Assembly: GCF_900163625.1 (NCBI RefSeq)
Contig: NZ_FUIE01000046.1
Coordinates: 1-38,343 of the forward strand
Reading direction: 5' to 3'
Length of the DNA stretch: 38,343 bases
Source of the DNA: Brevundimonas diminuta 3F5N
GTDB lineage: Bacteria; Pseudomonadota; Alphaproteobacteria; Caulobacterales; Caulobacteraceae
Below the pieces are notes generated by a model, which did not search any database, was not told where the DNA came from, and was given only the letters and a program-made list of their open reading frames with translations. A program made the translations under genes and the position numbers. Positions 17,731-24,726 of this stretch are shown one piece after another. Each line of letters starts with the position of its first letter. Within the stretch, counting starts at the first letter, position 1.

Positions 17731-17891
17731 GCCTCTCCCTCCCCTTCATGGGGAGGGTGGCTGAGGCCCCCAGGCCGAAGCCGGGTGGGGGCGGCTAGGC
17801 AAATCGAGCGCTGCGCCCAGGATCACCTGGCCCTCCCCACCCGGTCTTCGCTTCGCTGCGACCACCCTCCCCATGAAGGGGAGGGAGAGGC
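17731..17891. repeat. Compound palindromic repeat (30-bp perfect inverted arms)
   Basis: The arms 17731-17760 and 17862-17891 are perfect reverse complements. Each also contains its own CCCTCCCC/GGGGAGGG hairpin around TTCATG or CATGAA. Inner blocks include TGAGGCCCCCAGGCCGAAGCCGGGTGGGGGCGG-type sequence on the left, also found at 71-126, and CACCCGGTCTTCGCTTCGCTGCGACC on the right. Together with the 42-bp repeat it fills almost the entire 292-bp gap between amn and the next gene. Probably a REP/BIME-like element; no ORF or promoter is convincing inside it. Confidence 0.8.
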
Positions 17892-17910
17892 GACGTGTTT
17901 GGTTTTGAGA

Positions 17911-17935
17911 AAGAACTTTACAACATAAAGTTCTT
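17911..17935. promoter_or_regulatory. Perfect 25-bp operator-like palindrome upstream of the membrane protein/regulator operon
   Basis: AAGAACTTTA-CAACA-TAAAGTTCTT: two perfect 10-bp inverted arms around a 5-nt spacer, AT-rich in GC-rich surroundings, 37 bp before the start of the membrane protein gene. Dyad sites of this size are typical for dimeric winged-helix regulators. The second gene of the operon encodes such a protein, so autoregulation is the simplest reading. It has no U-tract and is not a terminator. Confidence 0.65.
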
Positions 17936-17971
17936 GGCTCATCTTCTGCATAACAGGCAGGGAGAGACGCC

Positions 17972-18598
17972 ATGACACGCGACCAGGTTCAATCTGTTCA
18001 CGACGACATCGCCTATATGAAGGCCCTCGCCCAGGAAGGGCGGCAGGCGCCGTTGCTGGCGGGCCCCATCATGGTGGCGGCGGCCATCGTCTTTGGGCTG
18101 GCCAGTGTCGCCCAATGGACCGTCGTGTCCGGACTCATCGACGTCACGCCTTGGGCGCAGTTCTGGATCTGGGTCGTGGCGGCGATCATCTTCATTCTCG
18201 ACCTGATGTTTTTACTCAACCGGATGAAGGCCAAGCCCGGCTATAGCTCTGTGGGCAATCAAGCGGTCGGCGCCGCGTGGACTGGGGTCGGTTTCGGCAT
18301 CTTCGTCACCTGGCTTGCCTTGATGGTGATCGGCTTCAAGACCGGCGACTGGTTCCTGATGAACCTCATGCCGACGATCGTGGTGGTCGCCTATGGGTCG
18401 GCCTGGATGGTCGCGGCCCTCATGTCGCGAACGCGCTGGATGATGGGGGTCGCCTTGACGTCCTATGCGGGGGCGGTGGTCCTGGCCTGGTTCGCCGGCG
18501 ATCAGGCTATCTATCTGGTGCACGCGGTCCTACTGCTACTCGTCGCCCTCGTCCCAGGCCTGATCCTGATGCGCCAGGAACCGACGGAGGTGGTCTGA
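17972..18598 (+). CDS. Six-helix inner-membrane protein of unknown function
   Basis: 208 aa. After a short charged N-terminus (DIAYMKALAQEG), six hydrophobic segments are visible at about 27-52, 62-82, 100-120, 127-150, 155-173 and 178-200, so it should be an integral inner-membrane protein. I recognise no catalytic motif or named family. A GGGAGAGACGCC ribosome site precedes the ATG. It is directly followed, after one base, by a small winged-helix regulator, and the promoter region holds a perfect palindrome. This 'membrane protein plus winged-helix regulator' pairing recurs in bacteria, which suggests the regulator controls the pair. Function unknown. Confidence 0.85.
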   Translation: MTRDQVQSVHDDIAYMKALAQEGRQAPLLAGPIMVAAAIVFGLASVAQWTVVSGLIDVTPWAQFWIWVVAAIIFILDLMFLLNRMKAKPGYSSVGNQAVGAAWTGVGFGIFVTWLALMVIGFKTGDWFLMNLMPTIVVVAYGSAWMVAALMSRTRWMMGVALTSYAGAVVLAWFAGDQAIYLVHAVLLLLVALVPGLILMRQEPTEVV

Positions 18599-18599
18599 C

Positions 18600-18929
18600 A
18601 TGGCCGCTTCGGAACCGGCGGCCGATGAGGCTGACGCCTTCGACATCGGCCGCATCGACGAGGTGATCCACGGCCGGGTGCGCCTGGGGATCATGGCCTA
18701 TCTGTCCAGCGTGGAGAGCGCCGACTTCGGCGAGCTGAAGGCGCGGTTGCAGACGACGGACGGCAATCTGTCGGTGCATTTGCGAAAGCTGGAGGAGGCG
18801 GGCTTCGTCGCCGTGTCCAAGAGCTTTCAGGGCCGCAAGCCCCTGACGCGAGCTGGCATGACGGAGGCGGGACGCGACGCCTTCCTCGCCTACCTGGACG
18901 CCATGTCGGCCCTGGTGGCGGGGCGCTAG
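18600..18929 (+). CDS. Winged-helix transcriptional regulator (MarR/ArsR-like, HTH_27 type)
   Basis: Small DNA-binding protein of 109 aa. The wHTH lies at about residues 20-80: the IHGRVRLGIMAYL helix, DFGELKARLQTTDGNLSVHLRKLEEAGFVAV (recognition helix region) and the wing KSFQGRKPLTRAGMTEAGR. This matches the 'winged helix DNA-binding domain' family that usually regulates an adjacent membrane protein gene. There is no metal-binding cysteine pattern of ArsR sensors and no separate ligand domain. The ATG is one base after the stop of the upstream membrane protein (TGACATG). The likely target is the palindrome at 17911-17935. Confidence 0.88.
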   Translation: MAASEPAADEADAFDIGRIDEVIHGRVRLGIMAYLSSVESADFGELKARLQTTDGNLSVHLRKLEEAGFVAVSKSFQGRKPLTRAGMTEAGRDAFLAYLDAMSALVAGR

Positions 18930-18971
18930 CCGGACTGGCGTGCGGCGTCGAACAGTCTAAGAAAGGCGGTC

Positions 18972-19748
18972 ATGAGCGACCGCCTTTCGCCGTTCGAGGC
19001 CATCGACAATTTTCGTGACTATGGCGGCTACGCCGTGGACGATCGCCTGCTGGCGCGCGGCCGGCTCTATCGCGCGGCGCATCAGGCGCGGGCGACGCAG
19101 GCGGACGTGGCGCGACTGGAAGCGCTGGGGCTGGCGGCCGTGGTCGACCTGCGCCGTCCCAGCGAGCGGCGGGCCCAGCCGTCGCGCCGCCCGGTCGGCT
19201 GGGCTGGAACGCTGATCGAAAGCGACCATGACGACGGCGGCGAGGCGCCGCATCTGACCTTTCTGAAGACCGCCGACCTGACCGAGGCGTCCGGTCGCGC
19301 CTTCATGACCGAGACCTATCGCCGCCTGCCGTTCGAAACAGCCCATGTCGACCTGTTCGGCCGCTACTTCCGCCTGTTGGCCGAGATCGAGGGGCCGGTG
19401 CTGATCCACTGCGCGGCGGGCAAGGACCGGACCGGCCTGCTGGCGGCCTTGACTCACAGCCTGCTGGGCGTGGCCCACGACGACCTGATGGCGGACTATC
19501 TGGCGACCAATCAGGCCGTGGATCTGGACGGTCGGGCGGAAGAGGTCGCGCGCAAGCTGACGGCCATGACCGGCCGCACGGCGTCGCACGGGGCGGTCGT
19601 CGCCTTCCTGGGCGTCGAGGCGGCCTATCTGGACGAGGCCTTCGGCGCCATGCGCGCGCACAGCGGCTCGGTCGGCACCTATCTGGAGCGCGTGCTGGGC
19701 GTGGATGCGCCGCTGGTTGACCGCATCCGGGCGCGATTGGCTCCATGA
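18972..19748 (+). CDS. Tyrosine-protein phosphatase (DSP/PTP-fold)
   Basis: 258-aa phosphatase with the signature HCAAGKDRTG at 146-155 (nucleophile C147, phosphate-binding R153). The N-terminal FRDYGGY and RLYRAAH blocks and VVDLRRPSE around residues 57-65 are typical of the bacterial tyrosine/serine phosphatase (Y_phosphatase3) family. No signal peptide is seen, so it is cytoplasmic. Substrate is unknown; relatives act on protein phosphotyrosine or phosphoinositides. The stop overlaps the start of pabB by 4 nt (ATGA), implying co-translation, although the two functions are not obviously linked. Confidence 0.88.
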   Translation: MSDRLSPFEAIDNFRDYGGYAVDDRLLARGRLYRAAHQARATQADVARLEALGLAAVVDLRRPSERRAQPSRRPVGWAGTLIESDHDDGGEAPHLTFLKTADLTEASGRAFMTETYRRLPFETAHVDLFGRYFRLLAEIEGPVLIHCAAGKDRTGLLAALTHSLLGVAHDDLMADYLATNQAVDLDGRAEEVARKLTAMTGRTASHGAVVAFLGVEAAYLDEAFGAMRAHSGSVGTYLERVLGVDAPLVDRIRARLAP

Positions 19749-21073
19749 GCGGTCTGCCTGTTCAGCATGTCGAGACGCACCCCTGGCGCGATCCTCTGGA
19801 GACGGCGGCGGGGCTGAACCGTCGCGAGGGCGCCCTGGCCCTGCTGGCCGGGGCGGGCGATCCGCAGGTGCATGGCGGGCGCTGGTCCTTCGTGGCCTGC
19901 GAGCCGGATCAGGTGTTCGTCGGCCGCGTGAATGATGGGGCGCTGTTCCAGCGCCTGCGTGAGCCCGCCTATGCAGGCGGCGGGGTCGTCGGGTTGATGA
20001 GTTATGACGCTGGGGCGCGTCCTGCGACGGGCGAGCGCGGCGACGGTTGGCCCGACTTGATGCTGGCCCGCTATCCGGCCCTGCTGGCCTTCGACCATCA
20101 GGAACGACAGGTGCGGGCGGTCGGGCGCGGCGCCGACGCCGAGGCGGCGCGGCTTGAGGCTCGGCGCGCCGTGGACTGGTTGGATGCAGCGGCCTCGGTC
20201 GAGGCGCCTTCGCCGCCGTGCGATCATGCGCTCGAGGAGGGTTCGGGCGCGGCCTATGAGGCGGCGGTGGCCGACGTGGTCGCCCGTATCGGCGCGGGCG
20301 AGCTGTTTCAGGCCAATATCGCGCGGGCCTGGACCGGACGACTGAAATCGGGCCGTGACCCGTTCGAGGTCTTCCTGCGGTTGTCGGCGGGACGAGGGGC
20401 GGCTTACGGCGCTTTCTGGCGGCTGGGCGAGCGGGCGCTGGTGTCCAACTCGCCGGAACTGTTCCTGACCTTCGACGGCGACAGCGGCCGCATCGAGACC
20501 CGGCCGATCAAGGGCACCCGCGCGCGCGACCCTGACCCGGCGCGCGATGCGGCCCTTGCGGCGGAGCTATGCGCCAGCGCCAAGGACCGGGCCGAGAACC
20601 TGATGATCGTCGATCTGATGCGCAACGACGTGGCGCGGGCGGCGCGGCCCGGTTCGGTCCAGGTCGAGCGCCTGTTCGAACTGGAGCGCCATCCGACGGT
20701 GCATCACCTGGTCTCGACGGTCAGCGCCCAGGCGGCGCAGGGCGTCGGTCCGGCCGAGGTCATGGAGGCCGCCTTCCCGCCCGGCTCCATCACCGGCGCG
20801 CCCAAGCATCAGGCCATGAAGGTGATCGCGGGCCATGAGCCGCCGCGCGGGCCGTGGTGCGGCTCTCTGTTCGGCTGGGGGCTGGGCGAGGAGGCGAGGC
20901 TGACGGCTTCCGTCCTGATCCGCACGGCGGCGTTCGAGCGCGGAGCGGACGGCTGGGTCTGGCGCGCCCTGGCGGGGGCGGGGATTGTGGCCGACAGCGA
21001 CCCCCGCGCCGAACGGCTGGAGACCGAGGCCAAGTTCAGCGCATTGAAGGAGGCTCTGGTCGGGCGCGGCTAG
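19745..21073 (+). CDS. pabB: Aminodeoxychorismate synthase component I
   Basis: Chorismate-binding enzyme of 442 aa that forms 4-amino-4-deoxychorismate, with ammonia supplied by PabA, for p-aminobenzoate and folate synthesis. Family blocks in order: GELFQANIARAW, SNSPELFL, RPIKGT, DRAENLMIVDLMRND, HHLVSTV and FPPGSITGAPK. The lysine in PIKGT (K256) is the residue that separates PabB from anthranilate synthase TrpE, which has alanine there. No fused PabA or PabC domain is present. The ATG overlaps the phosphatase stop by 4 nt. The stop TAG lies within CTAG, which also gives the stop of the converging TadE-like gene. Confidence 0.94.
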   Translation: MSGLPVQHVETHPWRDPLETAAGLNRREGALALLAGAGDPQVHGGRWSFVACEPDQVFVGRVNDGALFQRLREPAYAGGGVVGLMSYDAGARPATGERGDGWPDLMLARYPALLAFDHQERQVRAVGRGADAEAARLEARRAVDWLDAAASVEAPSPPCDHALEEGSGAAYEAAVADVVARIGAGELFQANIARAWTGRLKSGRDPFEVFLRLSAGRGAAYGAFWRLGERALVSNSPELFLTFDGDSGRIETRPIKGTRARDPDPARDAALAAELCASAKDRAENLMIVDLMRNDVARAARPGSVQVERLFELERHPTVHHLVSTVSAQAAQGVGPAEVMEAAFPPGSITGAPKHQAMKVIAGHEPPRGPWCGSLFGWGLGEEARLTASVLIRTAAFERGADGWVWRALAGAGIVADSDPRAERLETEAKFSALKEALVGRG

Positions 21074-21657
21074 CAGTCGGTGCAGGCGATCCGATCCGTC
21101 GTCCGCGGCCTGAGATAGTAGTTCCGCTGAAAGGCGATGCCGCCCGGTATCATCTGGCCGAAGGCGGACACATAGCCGTAGTTCGTCTCGCCCAGGATCA
21201 CGGTCTGGCCGTCCGTGATCAGGCCGGGCGGAAGGTCGGTGATGGGATCGCCTCGCTTGCGGGCGGGCATGATGTCGGCGCCCTTGGGATCCTTGGGATC
21301 CTTGGCGCTCTTGGCGCGGCTCCATTCGACCGTGGCGACGCCGCGCGCATCCACGGTGACGCTCGAGACGCGGATCGACAGGGTGTCAGCGGAGAAAGGC
21401 CGCATGATCATGTCGCCGATCTGGAAGGTGCTCTCCAGATCCTGGACGTTGGTGCCGCCGGACTGGGCCACCAGGTCCGCGACCATGGAGGCGACGTGGC
21501 TGGCGCGGCGCTCGGCCATATAGCCTTGGGAGAATTCGATCAGGCCGAAGTAGATGGTGATCATCACCGGCGCGATCAGGGCGAACTCGATCGCCGAGAC
21601 GCCGCGCCGATCCCGCAACAGGCGCTTCAGAAGCCCGGCTTTCACGGCGCGCCTCAT
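21070..21657 (-). CDS. TadE/TadG-like pseudopilin of the Tad pilus
   Basis: 195 aa. The N-terminus RDRRGVSAIEFALIAPVMITIYFGLIE is a TadE-type class IV prepilin segment: cleavage is expected after G19, with E24 as the mature E5, followed by one transmembrane helix (about 22-42). The rest is periplasmic and ends in CTDC. Such pseudopilins are minor components needed for Tad pilus assembly. The start at 21657 overlaps the upstream pseudopilin stop by 4 nt (ATGA); the longer in-frame ORF to 21945 is out of keeping with the family. It may correspond to one of the Caulobacter cpaIJK genes, which is an inference from position and type. Confidence 0.88.
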   Translation of the reverse strand: MRRAVKAGLLKRLLRDRRGVSAIEFALIAPVMITIYFGLIEFSQGYMAERRASHVASMVADLVAQSGGTNVQDLESTFQIGDMIMRPFSADTLSIRVSSVTVDARGVATVEWSRAKSAKDPKDPKGADIMPARKRGDPITDLPPGLITDGQTVILGETNYGYVSAFGQMIPGGIAFQRNYYLRPRTTDRIACTDC

Positions 21658-22160
21658 TGATAGGGCTCGTTGCGGAAGGCCAGGGTGGTGGTCAGCATCA
21701 CGCGGCGATCGGTGGTGCGCGACACGGCCTGGGCGATGAAGGGGGTGACGATGGGCTGTTCGTACCAGACGCGCACCAGCACCCGGTCGCCGGGGCCGCC
21801 CGGCTTGTAGGTCAGGACGCTGGGATCGAAGACGCCTGTTTTCAGCGGGTCGGCGTCGGACGGGGTCGAGAAGCCCTCGACCACGCGGATGTCGATGAAG
21901 GCGCGACTGGGGCAGTCGGCGGCGAAGACGCTCATATTGGCGCACAGGCGCTCCTTGATGTCCTCGATCTCCAATTTCTGTTCCTGAGCCAGGCCGGTGC
22001 GGACCTGGCGTCCGGCGTCGGAGACCGCGGTCTCAACCAGGGCGTCGACCAGCAGCAGCAGGCCGATCTCCAGTATGCCGAACAGCAGCATGAAGAAGGG
22101 GAAGGCCACGAGGGCGAACTCCACGGCGGTGGAGCCTTCGCGGCGGCGCCGACGATGCAT
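21654..22160 (-). CDS. TadE-like pseudopilin of the Tad pilus
   Basis: 168 aa from ATG 22160. An alternative ATG at 22181 adds seven residues but lacks a G-rich ribosome site, whereas 22160 has GGGGG at a suitable distance. The N-terminus REGSTAVEFALVAFPFFMLLFGILEIG is a TadE prepilin segment: cleavage after G9, mature E5 at E14, and one transmembrane helix. The periplasmic part contains two cysteines (CANMSVFAADC), which may form a disulfide. It is the middle gene of a three-gene leftward operon that diverges from the pilin gene. Its stop overlaps the next pseudopilin start. Confidence 0.87.
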   Translation of the reverse strand: MHRRRRREGSTAVEFALVAFPFFMLLFGILEIGLLLLVDALVETAVSDAGRQVRTGLAQEQKLEIEDIKERLCANMSVFAADCPSRAFIDIRVVEGFSTPSDADPLKTGVFDPSVLTYKPGGPGDRVLVRVWYEQPIVTPFIAQAVSRTTDRRVMLTTTLAFRNEPYQ

Positions 22161-22184
22161 CAGGCCTGGCCCCCGCTGCATGAG

Positions 22185-22571
22185 TCAGGGCGCCGTGGAC
22201 GGGCGGGCGGCGGGCGCGCAGCGGGCGCCGCAGGCGACCTCGACCACCTCGCCGCCGCGCCAGACGCGGACGGAGCCGGTCTCGCCGGGGCTGACGGCCA
22301 CCTGACGTTGGAACAGGGGGCGGCCTAGGGCGTCGACAGCGATGATCTCGGTCAGGCCGTAGCTCTTGCCGGTGATGAACAGGGTGCGGGCGTCGGTGAC
22401 GGTGACGTCGGCGATGCGCGGATTGGCCACGATCACCGATCCGGCCGGGGCGCGAAGCTGCACGCGCGTCGCCTGGTCGATCTGCACGTCCAGCGGCCGT
22501 TCCTGCGCCACGGCGGGCGCGGCCAGGGCGAGCGTCGCGGCCAGGCTGGCGAAAAGAGAAGCTGAGCGCAT
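22185..22571 (-). CDS. Periplasmic pilus-assembly protein with secretin N-terminal (CpaC-N) domain
   Basis: 128 aa with a Sec signal peptide (MRSASLFASLAATLALAAPAVA, cleaved near 22). The mature part is one 'pilus formation protein N-terminal' domain: VQIDQATRVQLRAPAGSVIVANPRIADVTV then FITGKSYGLTEIIAVDALGR. This is the same domain as the first part of CpaC in this window, without the secretin channel. A C-terminal CGARC pair may form a disulfide. It could interact with the secretin or pseudopilins in the periplasm. The start at 22571 follows GGAGGTCCCGCC, while the extension to 22643 is unsupported. It is the first gene of the leftward TadE operon. Confidence 0.87.
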   Translation of the reverse strand: MRSASLFASLAATLALAAPAVAQERPLDVQIDQATRVQLRAPAGSVIVANPRIADVTVTDARTLFITGKSYGLTEIIAVDALGRPLFQRQVAVSPGETGSVRVWRGGEVVEVACGARCAPAARPSTAP

Positions 22572-22643
22572 GGCGGGACCTCCGTGAGGATCAGAACGGG
22601 CGCGCGCGAGCGCCGCACGTGGAAGCTGACGGCCAAAGGTCAA

Positions 22644-22854
22644 GAAACCCTGAAATTCTCTACCAACGCCGGAATCAGGGGTGAATTCTAGTAAACAGGA
22701 AAGTAACCATCAATATTGCGCGGGGGTGTCGAGATTTTACCCGCTCTTAAGGGGCGTCGTCGCATTGTCTCCATGCAAACGGGGGTCAAGCGGGCAAAAC
22801 CGACGACCCTGATGATGGGTCATCTGCTCGTTATTGAAAGAAGGAAGACACAAT
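22644..22854 (+). promoter_or_regulatory. Divergent pilin promoter region
   Basis: A 211-bp, comparatively AT-rich gap between the leftward pseudopilin operon and the Flp pilin gene. It must hold both promoters. GTAACCAT at 22703-22710 differs by one base from the TTAACCAT half-site of the cell-cycle regulator CtrA, which controls pilA in Caulobacter; this is weak evidence alone. AAGGAAG is the pilin ribosome site. No terminator or ORF is seen. Confidence 0.4.
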
Positions 22855-23037
22855 ATGCGTAACTTCATCACGCGCTTCGCTAAAGACGAATCCGGCGCCA
22901 CGGCCATCGAATACGGCCTGATCGCTGCTCTGATCGCGGTTGTCATCATCGGCGCCGTCGCTGCTCTGGGCACTCAGCTCAATGACACCTTCAAGAAGGT
23001 CACGACCGACATGAAGACGCCGCCTAAGACGGCCTAA
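22855..23037 (+). CDS. pilA: Flp/Fap-type IVb pilin
   Basis: 60-aa prepilin, the major subunit of the Tad pilus used for surface attachment and phage adsorption in Caulobacterales. The leader MRNFITRFAKDESG is removed by CpaA after G14, leaving a 46-aa mature pilin beginning ATAIEYG. The Flp signature glutamate-tyrosine pair is E19-Y20, and the hydrophobic helix runs to about residue 40. The start at 22855 is set by an AAGGAAG ribosome site and the family length; the in-frame ATG at 22834 would lengthen the leader. It is followed by a strong intrinsic terminator, so the pilin can be made in far greater amounts than the assembly genes. Confidence 0.95.
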   Translation: MRNFITRFAKDESGATAIEYGLIAALIAVVIIGAVAALGTQLNDTFKKVTTDMKTPPKTA

Positions 23038-23060
23038 ACCACCGATAAGCAGATTTGAGG

Positions 23061-23097
23061 AAGGCCGGAATGGAGACATTCCGGCCTTTTCTTTTTT
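23061..23097 (+). terminator. Intrinsic terminator of the pilin gene
   Basis: A perfect 12-bp stem AAGGCCGGAATG/CATTCCGGCCTT encloses a GAGA tetraloop and runs into TTTTCTTTTTT. It starts 24 nt after the pilin stop. It separates high-level pilin transcription from cpaA and the rest of the locus. Confidence 0.93.
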
Positions 23098-23162
23098 AGA
23101 TGCAGAGGTACGACCTGCTGAGCGGCAACCTGCTTTTAAGAAACCAGGCCTACGGTGCACGT

Positions 23163-23675
23163 ATGACTGAACTGCCCATGATCCTGCTGGCCGTCCTGCC
23201 TGTTCTGGCGATCGGCGCAGCCCTGCATGACCTGATCACCATGAAGATTCCAAACTGGATCTCGGTGGTGCTGCTCGTCGCCTTCTTCCCGGCCGCCCTG
23301 GCGCTGGGCCTGCCGTTGGGCGTGGTGGGCGTTTCGGTTGGTCTGGCGATGGCGATGCTTGTCGTCGGCATGGGGATGTTCGCGGCGAATTGGATCGGCG
23401 GCGGCGACGCCAAGCTTCTGGCCGCCTCCATGCTGTGGATGGGCGCTTCGGGTGGCGTGCTCTTTGTTTTCTATACAGCGTTGGTGGGCGGCGGCTTTTG
23501 CATTCTGCTGATGACGGCGCGCAGCCATCTGCCTTTCTTCGCCCAGAGCGGCCCCGGCTGGGTCATGCGGCTGATGCAGCCCAAGGGGGACATTCCCTAT
23601 GGCGTCGCCATCGCTATCGGCGCCCTGTTGGCCTATCCGTCCAGTCCGCTGATGACGGCTTACATCGCGGGCTGA
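23163..23675 (+). CDS. cpaA: Prepilin peptidase CpaA (A24 family)
   Basis: 170-aa polytopic inner-membrane aspartyl protease that removes the leader of the Flp pilin and of the TadE-like pseudopilins. The two catalytic aspartates are in place: D23 in HDLITMKIPN and D82 in GGGDAK, both at the membrane face. It lacks the N-terminal methyltransferase domain of PilD, as expected for the short TadV/CpaA form. The start MTELPM at 23163 was chosen over 23100, which would lie in the terminator tail; the ribosome site is weak. Its transcription is cut off from the pilin by the terminator at 23061-23097. Confidence 0.94.
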   Translation: MTELPMILLAVLPVLAIGAALHDLITMKIPNWISVVLLVAFFPAALALGLPLGVVGVSVGLAMAMLVVGMGMFAANWIGGGDAKLLAASMLWMGASGGVLFVFYTALVGGGFCILLMTARSHLPFFAQSGPGWVMRLMQPKGDIPYGVAIAIGALLAYPSSPLMTAYIAG

Positions 23676-23714
23676 TGACGTTGTTCGTCAAGGGCGGTCC
23701 AGCTTAGGGGCGCG

Positions 23715-23722
23715 TTAACCAT
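23715..23722 (+). promoter_or_regulatory. Possible CtrA half-site upstream of cpaB
   Basis: TTAACCAT, identical to the CtrA half-site of Caulobacter, sits 75 bp upstream of cpaB in the 121-bp gap after cpaA. A second half-site at the usual spacing is not seen. Cell-cycle control of pilus genes by CtrA is known in Caulobacter; its action here is inference. Confidence 0.35.
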
Positions 23723-23796
23723 GACGGGCCATTATCCCTGACAGGCAGGGGGCGGATCATCCGGGTTCGCGCGATCGCGTCTGCCGGAGACACTGG

Positions 23797-24726
23797 ATGA
23801 AACCCGCCAAGATCGCTGTCATCTGCATCGCAGCCCTCGCGGCCATCGGTCTGGCGCTGGTCGTGCGCGCCATGGGGTCGTCGGGGCAGCCGACGGCCAC
23901 CGCCACGGCCGCCGTCGAGACGCGACCCATGGCCAGGGTGCTGGTCGCTGCGCGTGATCTGGAGCCGGGCCGTCGCCTGGTCGATGCGGACCTGAGCTGG
24001 AAAGACTGGCCAGCCGACGAACTCAACCCCCTCTTCATTACAGACGGCCCGCCGCCGCCCTCCAAGGCCGAGGGCGCCGCCGCCGAGAACGCGGCCGTCG
24101 AAGGCTCTGGCGACGCCAAGGGCGCAACGGTGGAAAAGGCCATGAAGGCCGTCGCCGAACTGAACACGCCGGGCGCCAAGTCGGACTATATCGGCGCCGT
24201 GGTGCGTGAACCCATTCTGGCCGGCGAGCCCCTGGTGGCGCGCAAGATCGTGCGCGCCGGGGACAGCGGCTACATGGCCGCCTATCTGGAGCCGGGCATG
24301 CGGGCCATGGCGATCCGTGTGACGGTCGAGACGGCTGCGGGCGGCTTCATCCTGCCAGGCGACCGCGTGGACGTCCTGCTGACGCGTGAGGTCAAGGGCT
24401 CGGGCGATGAGGGCGGGACCAAGTATTCAGCCGCCACGGTGATGCGCAACGTCAAGGTTCTGGCCATCGACCAGAGCACCCGCGCCGCCGAAGACGAGAA
24501 GGCGGTGGTCGGCGCCACCGCGACGCTGGAGTTGACGGGCCGCGACGCCGAGGTGCTGGCCCTGGCCAAGTCCGAAGGCGAACTGTCGCTGGTGCTGCGC
24601 TCCTACGCCGATACGGCCGGTCCGTCGGGCCATGTGCCGGGCGCGGTGCGCGGGCGGGCGACGGGCGGCGGTTCGGTCGTGCGTGTCTATCGCGAGGGGC
24701 AGGCCGAAGCGGTGGCGGTGCCATGA
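23797..24726 (+). CDS. cpaB: Flp pilus assembly protein CpaB (RcpC)
   Basis: 309-aa periplasmic protein anchored by an N-terminal helix (about 5-25: IAVICIAALAAIGLALVV). An SAF domain follows (VLVAARDLEPGRRLVDADLSW), then a longer second half with GFILPGDRVDVLLT and ATLELTGRDAEVLALAKSEGELSLVLRS, the RcpC/CpaB C-terminal region. In the Tad system it works with the secretin. An unusual feature is a low-complexity Ala/Glu-rich insert at about 86-130 (SKAEGAAAENAAVEG...) between the SAF parts. A CCGGAGACACTGG ribosome site precedes the ATG. Its stop overlaps cpaC by 4 nt. Confidence 0.94.
   Translation: MKPAKIAVICIAALAAIGLALVVRAMGSSGQPTATATAAVETRPMARVLVAARDLEPGRRLVDADLSWKDWPADELNPLFITDGPPPPSKAEGAAAENAAVEGSGDAKGATVEKAMKAVAELNTPGAKSDYIGAVVREPILAGEPLVARKIVRAGDSGYMAAYLEPGMRAMAIRVTVETAAGGFILPGDRVDVLLTREVKGSGDEGGTKYSAATVMRNVKVLAIDQSTRAAEDEKAVVGATATLELTGRDAEVLALAKSEGELSLVLRSYADTAGPSGHVPGAVRGRATGGGSVVRVYREGQAEAVAVP

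Noticed and set aside
17680..17971. Possible small gene in the gap after amn
   Set aside because: The sequence is repeats and the palindromic operator; the short frames there have no ribosome site or family resemblance.
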